Assembly (NCBI GenBank): GCA_018712275.1
Contig: DVHI01000082.1
Location: forward strand, 1-39,850
From: Candidatus Coprenecus avistercoris
GTDB taxonomy: Bacteria; Bacteroidota; Bacteroidia; Bacteroidales; UBA932
Length of the DNA: 39,850 bases
Direction of reading: 5' to 3'
How positions within the stretch are numbered: the stretch's first letter is position 1; the number at the start of each line of letters is the position of its first letter. Position numbers and translations under genes: made by a program. A model generated the notes under the pieces. That model ran no database searches, was not told the origin of the DNA, and saw nothing but the letters and a program-made list of their open reading frames with translations. This document shows, in pieces, positions 10,862 through 20,645 of this stretch.

Positions 10862-11686
10862 CTATTTGTTCTTATTCAGGAAGTTCTGTGCCCGGTGGGC
10901 CAGTCCGTCCAGTTCCTTGCGGTATCCGGACTCTGGATACTCACTGACGAATGTGTAGTAATCGTCTGTAAAGGTTACAAATCTCTCCCTCTGCTTTTCA
11001 GGGACACTGTTGTCAGCGTACTTATAGGCCGCCAGGACGGTATAATACATGATATCCTCACGGTAGATGTTGGAGGCATCCTCCTTGAGCACCAGACGGA
11101 GAGCATAGTGGGCCGCCTTGTAGTCCTCTATCGTATAGTACAGCTTGGCTGACTCATAGGCCTTGCGGTCCAGTCTCTCCTCCAGGTCCTCGATCATGGC
11201 ACGGCACTGGGGGGTATAGTCATTGTCAGGATAGTCAATCAGATACTCATTGATGGCCGAAAGTGCCTTGTACGTGGGAGTCTGGTCCAGTTCATACCTG
11301 TAGGTGCCCTGGTACAGGCAGTCCAGATACATGAAGCGGGCCTTGTCTACAAAAGGACTGCGGGGGAACATGCTGATATAGGAGTCGAACGCCTGTTCGG
11401 CAGCCATCATGTCACCGAAACAGTAGTGTGAGTATGCGGTATAGTACTGGACAGTGTCATCCTGGAGGGTTCCTCTGACACCCAGCTTCAGGGACTCGAA
11501 CATGGATGCGGCCTTGGAATACTTGCCTGCGTCGAACAATTCGAATGCCATCTTGTACTTGGCGGGAATGTCGTTGCCCTCCAGCATCAGTTCGTACTGG
11601 CTTTTGCATGAAAGGGTCATCAGCGCCGTCAGAGACGCAGCCAGCAGCACCGGCTTACGGAATATATTCTTAATCATCTCAAACAT
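10862..11686 (-). CDS. bamD: Outer membrane protein assembly factor BamD
   Basis: Lipoprotein-like start (..LMTLSCKSQYELMLEGND), TPR repeats YKMAFELFDAGKYSKAASMFESL..RSPFVDKARFMYLDCLY. Confidence 0.88.
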   Translation of the reverse strand: MFEMIKNIFRKPVLLAASLTALMTLSCKSQYELMLEGNDIPAKYKMAFELFDAGKYSKAASMFESLKLGVRGTLQDDTVQYYTAYSHYCFGDMMAAEQAFDSYISMFPRSPFVDKARFMYLDCLYQGTYRYELDQTPTYKALSAINEYLIDYPDNDYTPQCRAMIEDLEERLDRKAYESAKLYYTIEDYKAAHYALRLVLKEDASNIYREDIMYYTVLAAYKYADNSVPEKQRERFVTFTDDYYTFVSEYPESGYRKELDGLAHRAQNFLNKNK

Positions 11687-12647
11687 TTCGTTCAGAACTT
11701 ACAAAGATACAATATTTCTTTCTAATATATACTTCCAATCTATAACCCCACACCAATATTATCGCCCATATCCACCTGGACAGCAGGAGCACCCACCATA
11801 CGGCACCTACGGACGACAGCAGGATTACATCTTCCAGATTGCTGTGGCTGATACCTATATGGGTGTTCAGTCCGTCTATGTCCTCCTTGCGGAGCTTGCC
11901 GGTGGAAGCCTCGTCTATCATCGCCGCAGCCCCGTAGGCCAGGCCAAGGGTGTTGGCGATGATCCAGAGGACAGCGCAGCGCGACGACAGGCCGAAGACA
12001 TGCATCACCGGACGCAGGGCCCTGGAGATGGCGCGGATGATGCCGAACTCGGCCATCACCGCCTGCAGGATGTTGAGCGCGAAGATGATTATCAGCATCT
12101 TGGGCACAAGCACCGCGGTATTCCTGAGCCAGTCCGTCAGTTCTGTCCCGAACTCGTGGACCGCAGCGCCCTGCACTGCCCCTCCTGCGGCCGGAGCCTC
12201 ACCCGGAAGGATCATGTTCAGCAGGTATGCAAGAATTATTCCCGAAAGTGTCCGCACGAGCACAACCCGGAGGGTGGAACTGCCCGTCTTATGCTGTACC
12301 GCACTCTCCACTATCATGTTATGAGAGCAAAGAGCCATTACGCCCATTATGGTCATGGCCCTCGGACCGAGGTCCAGGGTGACCGCAGCGGCTATGGCCG
12401 AGTACATATTCACAAAATAGCCGGAGACGTAGGCCAGGGCGGCCTCACCGGGCAGACCGAAGTGGATGAAAACCGGCGAGAGGACCTTCGAAATCCACTC
12501 TATCACTCCGAAATGACCCAGCAGCATGATGGCGAAGGAGACCGCCACCGTGATCTTCACCATCCACAGGGCCGTCTTCTTAGTGGAGGGCAGGCACCTT
12601 TTTACCGCCGCCCAGCTGCGCGTTCTGAACTCCTTGCCGGTCATCAT
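11679..12647 (-). CDS. Nucleoside-recognition (Gate) domain membrane protein, SpmA/SpmB-like
   Basis: Multi-TM; FGVIEWISKVLSPVFIHFGLPGEAALAYVSGYFVNMYSAIAAAVTL ... HVFGLSSRCAVLWIIANTLGLAYGAAAMIDEA. Confidence 0.8.
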   Translation of the reverse strand: MMTGKEFRTRSWAAVKRCLPSTKKTALWMVKITVAVSFAIMLLGHFGVIEWISKVLSPVFIHFGLPGEAALAYVSGYFVNMYSAIAAAVTLDLGPRAMTIMGVMALCSHNMIVESAVQHKTGSSTLRVVLVRTLSGIILAYLLNMILPGEAPAAGGAVQGAAVHEFGTELTDWLRNTAVLVPKMLIIIFALNILQAVMAEFGIIRAISRALRPVMHVFGLSSRCAVLWIIANTLGLAYGAAAMIDEASTGKLRKEDIDGLNTHIGISHSNLEDVILLSSVGAVWWVLLLSRWIWAIILVWGYRLEVYIRKKYCIFVSSERNV

Positions 12648-12689
12648 TCCTGTCTTTTCTTTTCCGACTCCTGTCCTCCTTGTCCGGCA

Positions 12690-13499
12690 CTACTTCAGAT
12701 TCCACTTGCGGGTAACCTTCCGCTCTATCGGGCCTATAAGGGAGGGCCTCAGCAAAGGGGCCACGAACCAGGCTATCTTGTTGACCAGTCCGGGGATTCT
12801 GCCGCTGCGGCCGCGGAACATCATGTTCAATGCCTTGCGGGCCGCTGTCTCCGGGCGGATCATCACTCCAAGATGACGCGCGATACGGCTCAGCCTTGGC
12901 GTGAGACCTACCAGGGGCGTATCCACCGCGCCGAAATAGATAGAGCAGACCTTCACACCGGTCTTCTGGCACTCGGTCCTGAGGGCGCGGGTGAATATCC
13001 TGGTGAAGGACTTGGTAGAAGCGTAGGTGGTCAGGAAGGGGAAGGGGAACCAGGCCGCCAGCGAGGAGATGTTCATCACATAGCCTTTCCGACGCTCCAG
13101 CATGGCCGGCATGAAATAACTGCACAGCATGGCCGTAGCGTGATTGTGGACCATGATGATGGAGGATACCTGGGCAGGTGAGATATTGCGGAAGTGTCTG
13201 GCATGGAGCAAGCCCGCGTTGTTGATAAGCACCTCCACCTCGGCATTGGGACGCTGCTCCTTCACCGTGTCGTAGACCTTTTTCGGAGCCTCCACCGTAG
13301 AGAGGTCAATGCCTATCGACAGAAAATCCAGGTCCGGATGGGCCTGCCTCATCTCCGCCGCCACAGCATCGGTCTCGTCCTGGAACAGGGCCACTATGAT
13401 CACATTGTAGCCCCGCTGCGCCAGCATCCGCACATATTCCAGTCCCATACCGGAGGAGCCTCCGGTCACCAGCGCATATTTGTTGTGTAACTGTTGCAT
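12690..13499 (-). CDS. Short-chain dehydrogenase/reductase (SDR) family oxidoreductase
   Basis: YALVTGGSSGMGLEYVRMLAQRGYNVIIVAL, LINNAGLLHARHF, TYASTKSFTRIFTRAL. Confidence 0.9.
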   Translation of the reverse strand: MQQLHNKYALVTGGSSGMGLEYVRMLAQRGYNVIIVALFQDETDAVAAEMRQAHPDLDFLSIGIDLSTVEAPKKVYDTVKEQRPNAEVEVLINNAGLLHARHFRNISPAQVSSIIMVHNHATAMLCSYFMPAMLERRKGYVMNISSLAAWFPFPFLTTYASTKSFTRIFTRALRTECQKTGVKVCSIYFGAVDTPLVGLTPRLSRIARHLGVMIRPETAARKALNMMFRGRSGRIPGLVNKIAWFVAPLLRPSLIGPIERKVTRKWNLK

Positions 13500-13592
13500 T
13501 CCTACACCTTAATTAATTACAGGCCGCAAAAATAAGACAATTTTGACTTTCCGCAAATCTGATTCCATCACCTTCCGCTAAAGAATTTTTCC

Positions 13593-13600
13593 TATCTTTG
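13593..13600 (+). promoter_or_regulatory. Putative -7 box TATCTTTG upstream of rubrerythrin
   Basis: TAnnTTTG match 42 nt upstream of the ATG at 13642. Confidence 0.45.
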
Positions 13601-13641
13601 CCCTAGTTTAATATTTTTTCACCTTTTAACAATACTACACC

Positions 13642-14217
13642 ATGGCATCAATCAAAGGAACCAGAACAGAGAAGAACCTCCTCGCCTCATTCGCAGGTGA
13701 GTCCCAGGCCCGCGGCCGCTACACCTACTTCGCAAGCGTAGCCAAGAAAGAAGGCTACGAGCAGATAGCCGCCATCTTCCTCGAGACCGCCGAGCAGGAG
13801 AAGGAGCACGCCAAGAAATTCTTCAAATTCCTCGAGGGCGGCATGGTAGAGATCACCTCCACCTACCCCGCCGGCATCATCTCCACCACACTTGAGAACC
13901 TCCGCGCAGCAGCCGAGGGCGAGAACGAGGAGTGGACAGTCCTCTATCCCGAAGCAGCCAAGGTGGCCCGCGAGGAAGGCTTCACCGAGATCGCAGTAGC
14001 CTTCGAGATGATTGCCCGCGTCGAGGCCGAGCACGAGGCCCGTTACCGCAAGCTCCTCGAAAGAGTCGAGAGTGGCCGCTTCTTCGAGCGCGACGGCGAG
14101 ATCTACTGGCAGTGCCGCAACTGCGGTTACGTTCACAAGGGCAAGAAAGCTCCGCAGAAATGCCCCGCCTGCCAGCATCCTCAGGCCTACTTCGAGCCCA
14201 AGAAGGAGAATTATTAG
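13642..14217 (+). CDS. Rubrerythrin
   Basis: GTRTEKNLLASFAGESQARGRYTYFASVAKKEGYEQIAAIFLETAEQEKEHAK plus C-terminal rubredoxin-like CRNCGYVHKGKKAPQKCPACQHPQAYFE. Confidence 0.95.
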   Translation: MASIKGTRTEKNLLASFAGESQARGRYTYFASVAKKEGYEQIAAIFLETAEQEKEHAKKFFKFLEGGMVEITSTYPAGIISTTLENLRAAAEGENEEWTVLYPEAAKVAREEGFTEIAVAFEMIARVEAEHEARYRKLLERVESGRFFERDGEIYWQCRNCGYVHKGKKAPQKCPACQHPQAYFEPKKENY

Positions 14218-14240
14218 TGCTGGCCTGCTGTATCACACTT

Positions 14241-14271
14241 AAGGCTGCCTTTCCGGGCGGCCTTTTCTTTT
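14241..14271 (+). terminator. Rho-independent terminator after rubrerythrin
   Basis: AAGGCtGCC...GGCgGCCTT stem followed by TTCTTTTT. Confidence 0.7.
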
Positions 14272-14284
14272 TGCAGGGAATTAC

Positions 14285-14292
14285 TATATTTG
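14285..14292 (+). promoter_or_regulatory. Putative -7 box TATATTTG upstream of prfB
   Basis: TAnnTTTG match 41 nt upstream of the ATG at 14333. Confidence 0.45.
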
Positions 14293-14332
14293 CGCACAGA
14301 AACATTTACGACTAACCAAATAACCACGGAAG

Positions 14333-15425
14333 ATGATTACCACAGAACAGGTGAGAGACTTGCGTCAGCGTATCGATACGCTGGGGAGGTGTCTTTGACA
14401 TCGCTGCGAAGAAGGAGCAGGTAGCTCAGATGCAGCAGCACAGTGCCGGGCCCGGATTCTGGGACGACCCGAAGGAGGCCGAGGCATTTCTTAAGAAAAT
14501 GTCGGGCGTGAAATTCTGGACCGATGCCTACGACGAACTCAGGAAAATGGACGAGGACTTAGAGGTTCTCCTGGAATTTGCCCGGGAGGACGAGTCCGCC
14601 CAGCAGGACGCCGACGCCCAGTTCGAAGCCCTCACCGGGAAGGTCGAGGACCTGGAGCTGCGCAATATGCTCGGCGAGGAAGGGGACAATCTCGGGGCCA
14701 TCCTCAAGATCAATTCCGGAGCCGGCGGTACCGAGAGCAACGACTGGTCGGCCATGCTCATGCGCATGTACGTCCGCTGGGGCGAGCGCAACGGCTACAA
14801 GGTGGCGGTCAGCGACCTCATCGAGGGGGACGAGGCCGGCATCAAGTCGGTGACCATCGAGTTCGAGGGGGACTACGCCTTCGGCTACCTCAAGGGCGAG
14901 AGCGGAGTACACCGCCTGGTACGCATCTCCCCGTTCAATGCCCAGGGCAAGCGGCAGACGACATTCTCCTCCGTCTTCGTCTACCCTCTCGTGGACGACA
15001 CCATCGAGATAGAAATCAACCCGGCCGACCTCGAGTGGGACACCTACCGCTCGTCCGGAGCCGGCGGCCAGAACGTCAACAAGGTCGAGACCGGTGTCCG
15101 CGTGCGCCACATCCCCACCGGCATAGTGGTCGAGAACACCGAGACCCGCTCCCAGCTCGACAACAGGCAGCGTGCCCTCCGCATCCTCAAGTCGCACCTC
15201 TACGACCTGGAACTCAAGAAACGCCAGGAGAAACAGGCAGAGCTCGAAGGCAAGAAAAAGAAAATCGAATGGGGCTCCCAGATCCGCAGCTACGTCCTGC
15301 ACCCCTACAAGATGGTAAAAGACCTGCGTACCGGATATGAGACTTCCGATACGCAGGGCGTTCTCGACGGAGACCTCAACGCCTTCATGAAGTCCTTCCT
15401 CATGGAAGCCGGCTCCGCTTTGTAA
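14333..15425 (+). CDS. prfB: Peptide chain release factor 2, programmed +1 frameshift at in-frame TGA (14396-14398)
   Basis: Frame 0: MITTEQVRDLRQRIDTLGRCL-TGA; slip at CTT TGA C, continuing DIAAKKEQVAQMQQHSAGPGFWDDPKEAEAF... to TAA 15423-15425. GGAGG-like stimulator just upstream; SGAGGQNVNKVETGVRV contains GGQ. Confidence 0.95.
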
Positions 15426-15428
15426 ATC

Positions 15429-16403
15429 TTACAGTTCCCAGGCAAGGGCCGAGGCGCCGAGGATGGCGGCGTCGGAGTCCTTCAGGGTGGAATACAGGAG
15501 GCGGATCTTGCCTTTCCAGACATCCAGCAGGTTCTCGTTCATGGCGTCGAGGATGGACTCGGTCAGGAACTCCTTCGAGCGGGCCAGTCCTCCGAAGAGG
15601 ATGATGGCTTCGGGAGCGCTGAATGCCACGAAGTTGGCAAAGGCCTCACCCATGATGCGGCCGGTGTAGTGGAATATCTCGATGGCCAGTTTGTCTCCCT
15701 TGGTGGCAGCGTCGTAGATGTCCTTGGACGTAATCTCCTCGACATCGAGGGACCTCAGCAGACTCTTGTCCTTGCGCTCGGCGAGGAACTCACGGGCAGT
15801 GCGGGCCACGCCGGTAGCCGAGGTGTAGGTCTCCAGACAGCCCTTGCGGCCGCAGTTGCACTGTCTGCCGCCCCGCATGATGATAGTGTGGCCGAGCTCG
15901 CCTGCGAAGCCGTCATGGCCGTAGACGATATTGCCGCCTATCACTATACCGCTGCCTACACCTGTTCCGAGGGTGATCATGATGAAATCCTTCATGCCCT
16001 TGGCTATGCCGTAGGTCATCTCGCCGACAGCCGCAGCGTTGGCATCGTTGGTGATGGCCACGGGGATGCCGACTATGTCCTTGATCATCTTGGCGAAGAA
16101 GATGACCATCGGTTTGTCGTTCTCGTCGTATGCCCACTTGAGGTTGGGCGCGAACTCGATGGTGCCCTTGTAGTAGTTGCCGTTCGGGGCTCCGATACCG
16201 ATACCCTTCACCTCACCGTCGTTCTCGGCCTTTTTGATAAGGTCCTTGATGGCTGTGGTCAGATCGTCCACATACGCGGACAGTTCCCTCTGGAGAGAGG
16301 ATATCACACTCTGATACAAGATGTTGCCGCGGGCATCGACTACACCGAGCTTAGTGGACTGACCGCCCACGTCGATACCCATTACCAGTGCCTGTTTTGC
16401 CAT
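15429..16403 (-). CDS. ROK family protein (glucokinase-like)
   Basis: ALVMGIDVGGQSTKLGVVDARGNIL..., FAGELGHTIIMRGGRQCNCGRKGCLETYTSATG: ROK Zn-binding signature. Confidence 0.92.
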   Translation of the reverse strand: MAKQALVMGIDVGGQSTKLGVVDARGNILYQSVISSLQRELSAYVDDLTTAIKDLIKKAENDGEVKGIGIGAPNGNYYKGTIEFAPNLKWAYDENDKPMVIFFAKMIKDIVGIPVAITNDANAAAVGEMTYGIAKGMKDFIMITLGTGVGSGIVIGGNIVYGHDGFAGELGHTIIMRGGRQCNCGRKGCLETYTSATGVARTAREFLAERKDKSLLRSLDVEEITSKDIYDAATKGDKLAIEIFHYTGRIMGEAFANFVAFSAPEAIILFGGLARSKEFLTESILDAMNENLLDVWKGKIRLLYSTLKDSDAAILGASALAWEL

Positions 16404-16415
16404 AATACCTAGTAT

Positions 16416-17750
16416 TTATTCTGTTACAATATCCTTGTTGACATTCTTATAACCCACCAGCGCATAGAAGAGGATGTATGCCGCGCATACCAGAGGCACG
16501 AGGAAGCTGGTCAGGAAGGAGCCGGTGACATCGGCGATGGCGCCCTGGAGCGGAATGAGGATACCGCCGCCGCATACCATCGTCATGAACATGCCGGAAG
16601 CCACCGAGGTGTACTTGCCCAGACCCTCGACGGCCATGTTGAAGATACCGCCCCAGCATACCGAGGTGCACAGGCCGCAGAGCACGAGCAGCATCATGCC
16701 CACAGGGATGTCAGCCGACACGAAATGTCCGGTCGAGCCCTCGAAGCCGAAGAAACGCACGGTCGAGGTAGTCGGCAGCAGCATGCCCAGGATGATGAAC
16801 AGGATGCAGACCGAAGACACGAAGAGTATCTGCGCCCGGCTGGAGAAGCGTCCTCCGAGCAGACCTCCGCACAGACGGCCGATGAGCATCATCAGCCAGA
16901 ACACACCGGCGATGGAGGCAGCCACACCGGAGTCCATTCCGAAACCGGGAGTAGCGGCGTCTGTAGCGGTGGACAGATACTGGAGCACGTAGGTAGGTAT
17001 GCCCACCTCGACGCCCATATACAGGAAGATGGCGATGATACCCAGGTTGAAATGACGGAAGGAGAATGCGCTGTAGCGCTTACCGGCAGCAGACACGGCC
17101 GGTTTCTCAGCCGCAGCCTCCGAGGCCTTCTCGAGCTCAGGCTCGGGAATCCTGACGAAGGACAGCACGATGAACACCAGCAGGAAAATGCCCAGTGCGA
17201 TGAAGAGAGCCGGAGTGGCGTCGGATATCTGCGCCTTCGAGGCATCCCCCACGAGGGCACCTACGAAGATAGTCACGAAAGTAGCCGCCAGGGAGTTGCC
17301 CACGCCGCCGAACTGAATCAGCTGGTTGCCCCTCTTGCCGCCTCCTCCGAGGGTGTTCAGCATAGGGTTCACGACAGTGTTCAGCATGCACATGCAGAAT
17401 CCGGCGATGAAGGCTCCGGCGAGATACACGCCGTAGCTCTGTACGGCATTCCATCCGGAGACATACTGCAGGAAGACTCCGAGGAAGCCCACTGCGATAG
17501 CGGTCAAGGCCGTCTTCTTATAGCCTATCCTCTTGAGGAGTATGCCGGCGGGGATACCCATCACGGCGTAGGCGATGAAATTGGCCGCGTTGCCGAGCTG
17601 GGCCATGGCGTTGGAAACTTCAAATTGATTTTTCACGATTACCGCCATCGGGTTGCAGAGATTGGTCACGAAGGCGATCATGAAGAACAGCAGGTACATC
17701 ATTGCGATGGGGAGCGCATAGTTCTTCTTCACGGTTTGAGTTGTAGACAT
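16416..17750 (-). CDS. MFS sugar transporter (FucP/GluP-like)
   Basis: About 12 TM; AMMYLLFFMIAFVTNLCNPMAVIVKNQFEVSNAMAQLGNAANFIAYAVMGIPAGILLKRIGYKKT; adjacent to ROK kinase. Confidence 0.85.
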   Translation of the reverse strand: MSTTQTVKKNYALPIAMMYLLFFMIAFVTNLCNPMAVIVKNQFEVSNAMAQLGNAANFIAYAVMGIPAGILLKRIGYKKTALTAIAVGFLGVFLQYVSGWNAVQSYGVYLAGAFIAGFCMCMLNTVVNPMLNTLGGGGKRGNQLIQFGGVGNSLAATFVTIFVGALVGDASKAQISDATPALFIALGIFLLVFIVLSFVRIPEPELEKASEAAAEKPAVSAAGKRYSAFSFRHFNLGIIAIFLYMGVEVGIPTYVLQYLSTATDAATPGFGMDSGVAASIAGVFWLMMLIGRLCGGLLGGRFSSRAQILFVSSVCILFIILGMLLPTTSTVRFFGFEGSTGHFVSADIPVGMMLLVLCGLCTSVCWGGIFNMAVEGLGKYTSVASGMFMTMVCGGGILIPLQGAIADVTGSFLTSFLVPLVCAAYILFYALVGYKNVNKDIVTE

Positions 17751-17805
17751 CTTTCTTAAAGGTTAGTGTTTGTTTTACAAACTACAAAGTTAGTAATTTT
17801 TCCAA

Positions 17806-18282
17806 TTACTCCTCCAAAGAATCCAGAACTTCCGTCACCCTCTCATAATCATATCCGCGGGAAAGAGCGAAGCGCAGGACCTTCTGACGCCGTTCGAAGG
17901 GCGTGGCGGCCTTGACACTCCTCCATTTGACCTCAACGACCTCCCGCATGCGGCGGGCACTCTCCCCCTCATCCACCTCCTCCAGCGCAGCCTTCACGAC
18001 ATCAGGGGCAATACCCTTCGCGCTCAGGGCAAATGCTATCTTCCGGGGGCCCCACCCGGAAAGAGCGGCCTTGTCCCTTGCGAAGGCGCGGGCATAGCGG
18101 GCATCGTCGACATACCGCTCCGACCGCAGGCGTTCCAGCACGGCGGCGGCCTCCTCCCCCGTGACGCCCTTGCGGCGCAGCAGGTCCAGGACACCGCGGC
18201 TGCAGTATTCCCGCCGGGAGCACAGCCAGGCCATACGGTTGAACAGAACGTCAGAAGTAGTATCCGAGGCTGACATACACAC
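17806..18282 (-). CDS. recX: RecX family regulatory protein
   Basis: RREYCSRGVLDLLRRKGVTGEEAAAVLERLRSERYVDDARYARAFARDKAALSGWGPRKIAFALSAKGI. Start uncertain (18282 overlaps the patatin gene; internal ATG at 18234 possible). Confidence 0.82.
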   Translation of the reverse strand: MCMSASDTTSDVLFNRMAWLCSRREYCSRGVLDLLRRKGVTGEEAAAVLERLRSERYVDDARYARAFARDKAALSGWGPRKIAFALSAKGIAPDVVKAALEEVDEGESARRMREVVEVKWRSVKAATPFERRQKVLRFALSRGYDYERVTEVLDSLEE

Positions 18283-20644
18283 CCATTTTCTTAGTCAGGT
18301 CCGACCAGGAGAAATCCACGTCCACGGGCCCTATCGGCAGGTCGTACGAATACCGCACTCCGAAGCCCCACCAGTTGCCGGCACTCATGCGGCCGTCGTC
18401 GAGCTGATGCCGGGATGCGAAGAAATTCTGCAGCCCGTCCGACTCCCTGGCGTAGTTGACCATGCCGGTGACATAGTGCTTGCCGTAGACATTGACCCGG
18501 AAGTCGCTGCGGAGGATGACCAGCGAGTTGTCCATTATCTCCGGACGGTTGAAGCCTATGAAGGGCAGCTGGTGCGAAGCATACCTCCCGGGCATGACCC
18601 CGCCCATTATCGTATTGTAGGCCCTGAAATAACTGCCTCCTATCAGGAACCTGGAATACACCTGCGGGGATATCACCAGCCTCTCCCCGAATGCCGGTAT
18701 ATACGAGGTGAAGGAGAGCGTCACGTCCCCGAACGTGCCGAAGTCTCCGGAGGCATTGAAATCATGGAACTTCCAACTGCCGTCCAGGGTCAGGTCCACG
18801 CCTTTGGTCGCGAAGGAAGAACGGTTCTTGCTGTCAAACCGAATCCGTGTATAAAGTCCCAGATACGAACTCCTGAGAGTCTCGTCCCCCTCTACTGGCG
18901 TGATTCCTCCCTCATCGAGAATCGGCTGGAGATAATGCTGGTAGATGTAGTTCTCATAGCAGAGGCCGAGTTCCGTAGTCATGAACCGGGAGTGGTACTC
19001 GGAAAAATATGCCTTGACCTTCTGGTTGTAGAACAGGGCGTTGGCATAGGTCCTCCCGCCGTCGGTGATATTGGTCTCCTCCTTGCGGAAGGAGTAGGAT
19101 ATGTTGAAGCGCGGTATGACACGGGGTACGAACGAGACCTGCACCTTGGCCCAGGGGTTGTAGCTCAGGCGGGTGGAGACATTGAATTTCACTCCGGTCA
19201 GTTTCTGCTCGTTGATGCCCAGTCCGAGCAGGATGGCGGCCGCTTCCTGGGAGTCAAAACGGAAGCCGAAACCGAAGTTGTGCGGCACGTCGGGCACCAG
19301 CGCGATATTGACCTGCCAGGTGCTGTCCACGGGATCGGGCTGAAGGGTATAGCTGATCTTGGAGAAGGCATTGGTCCCGTAGAACATGGCCACGGCCTTC
19401 TCTATCTCCCTGCCGGTCATCCTCTTCTTCTTCAGCAGTCCGGACTTCCTCAGCAGCCATTCCCCGTCCTTGAGCCCCACTCCGCTGACCGAGATGGAGC
19501 TGACGGTCAGGGTATCACTGTCCATATTCCTGGCCCGGGGAGCCTGCAGCTGCTTGCCGCAGGGACCGTAGGAGTCCAGCATCTCCTTGAGAGCCCGGAG
19601 TTCCTCCCTGTGCCGGTCCGCAGCCGCATAACCGTTGCGCACCAGGGTGCGGATGCTCGCCTTGTCGAAACTCATGGGTCCGAATCCGGTCACGTCCGGC
19701 TCGATGAAGATATCGCACGAGGCTATGTTGTCGTTGGACTTGCGCTGCGTCACCACGCCCATGAGCTGGTCTATGAGCTGCGGCAGGGAGTTGAGCGCGT
19801 CTGGATCGCCCCTCAGCGTACTGGACACCCTCACACCTATTATTATATCGGCACCCATCGCCCGGCATATATCCACGGGGAAGTTATTGAGCATCCCTCC
19901 GTCGACCAGCACCATATTGCCCATCCTCACCGGCGAGAACACCCCGGGGATAGCCATGCTGGCCCTGATGGCCTTGGACAGATAACCGCTGTGGAAGACC
20001 ACCTCCTGCCCGGTGACCATATCGGTGGCCACGCAGGCGTATGGTATGGGCAGTCTGTTGAAATCTATCGAGTCCTGATAGCCGACCGAAAGGGAATTGA
20101 GCAGATTCTCCACATTGTTGCCGTTGATGAAGCCGGCCGGCAGCGAGCCCACGAAGGTATTGATTCCCTCTCCGTGCGCCGACCGCTCTCCGGACGCCTC
20201 CTGGTCCCTGCGGCTGCGTCCCGCCTCCATCTGCCTCTCCAGGGAAGCCGCCGTGGTGAACGGCACGGTCAGCAGATACTTGGAACTGTGCTCCTTATCC
20301 TGAAACGAGAGCTGGTCCCGGGTGACGCTGTTGCTCATGATGACCGACCAGTCCACACTGCTGATGAGCGAGTCCATCTCGTCCGGCGAGTAACCCATGC
20401 AATACAGCCCGCCGATGATGGAGCCCATGCTGGTGCCCGCCACGAAATCCACCGGAATGCCCATCTCCTCGATGACCTTCAGCGCCCCGATGTGAGCCGA
20501 GCCCTTCGCCCCTCCCCCGCTGAGCACCACTCCCACCTTGGGACGGGTACGTCCGAGGGAGTCCGCCGCAGACGCAGGAGCGGCCGCTGTACACGCCAGC
20601 AGCAGGAATGACGCCGGGAACAATATTTTCCTGAAAAACCCCAT
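18251..20644 (-). CDS. Patatin-like phospholipase with C-terminal BamA-like beta-barrel
   Basis: RPKVGVVLSGGGAKGSAHIGALKVIEEMGIPVDFVAGTSMGSIIGG (oxyanion hole plus GxSxG), VDGGMLNNFPVDICRAMGAD, and C-terminal barrel ending GVYVSLGYYF. Confidence 0.92.
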   Translation of the reverse strand: MGFFRKILFPASFLLLACTAAAPASAADSLGRTRPKVGVVLSGGGAKGSAHIGALKVIEEMGIPVDFVAGTSMGSIIGGLYCMGYSPDEMDSLISSVDWSVIMSNSVTRDQLSFQDKEHSSKYLLTVPFTTAASLERQMEAGRSRRDQEASGERSAHGEGINTFVGSLPAGFINGNNVENLLNSLSVGYQDSIDFNRLPIPYACVATDMVTGQEVVFHSGYLSKAIRASMAIPGVFSPVRMGNMVLVDGGMLNNFPVDICRAMGADIIIGVRVSSTLRGDPDALNSLPQLIDQLMGVVTQRKSNDNIASCDIFIEPDVTGFGPMSFDKASIRTLVRNGYAAADRHREELRALKEMLDSYGPCGKQLQAPRARNMDSDTLTVSSISVSGVGLKDGEWLLRKSGLLKKKRMTGREIEKAVAMFYGTNAFSKISYTLQPDPVDSTWQVNIALVPDVPHNFGFGFRFDSQEAAAILLGLGINEQKLTGVKFNVSTRLSYNPWAKVQVSFVPRVIPRFNISYSFRKEETNITDGGRTYANALFYNQKVKAYFSEYHSRFMTTELGLCYENYIYQHYLQPILDEGGITPVEGDETLRSSYLGLYTRIRFDSKNRSSFATKGVDLTLDGSWKFHDFNASGDFGTFGDVTLSFTSYIPAFGERLVISPQVYSRFLIGGSYFRAYNTIMGGVMPGRYASHQLPFIGFNRPEIMDNSLVILRSDFRVNVYGKHYVTGMVNYARESDGLQNFFASRHQLDDGRMSAGNWWGFGVRYSYDLPIGPVDVDFSWSDLTKKMGVYVSLGYYF

Positions 20645-20645
20645 A

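Noticed and set aside
11454-13181. 575-aa plus-strand ORF
   Set aside because: Antisense to bamD, the nucleoside-recognition gene and the SDR gene; spans two intergenic gaps and has no recognisable protein family.
16725-17759. 344-aa plus-strand ORF
   Set aside because: Antisense to the MFS transporter; His/Glu/Gly-rich artefact.
18161-20611. 816-aa plus-strand ORF antisense to the patatin gene
   Set aside because: The opposite strand encodes a clear patatin/BamA-like protein with intact motifs; the antisense ORF has no recognisable domain and is expected in GC-rich coding DNA.
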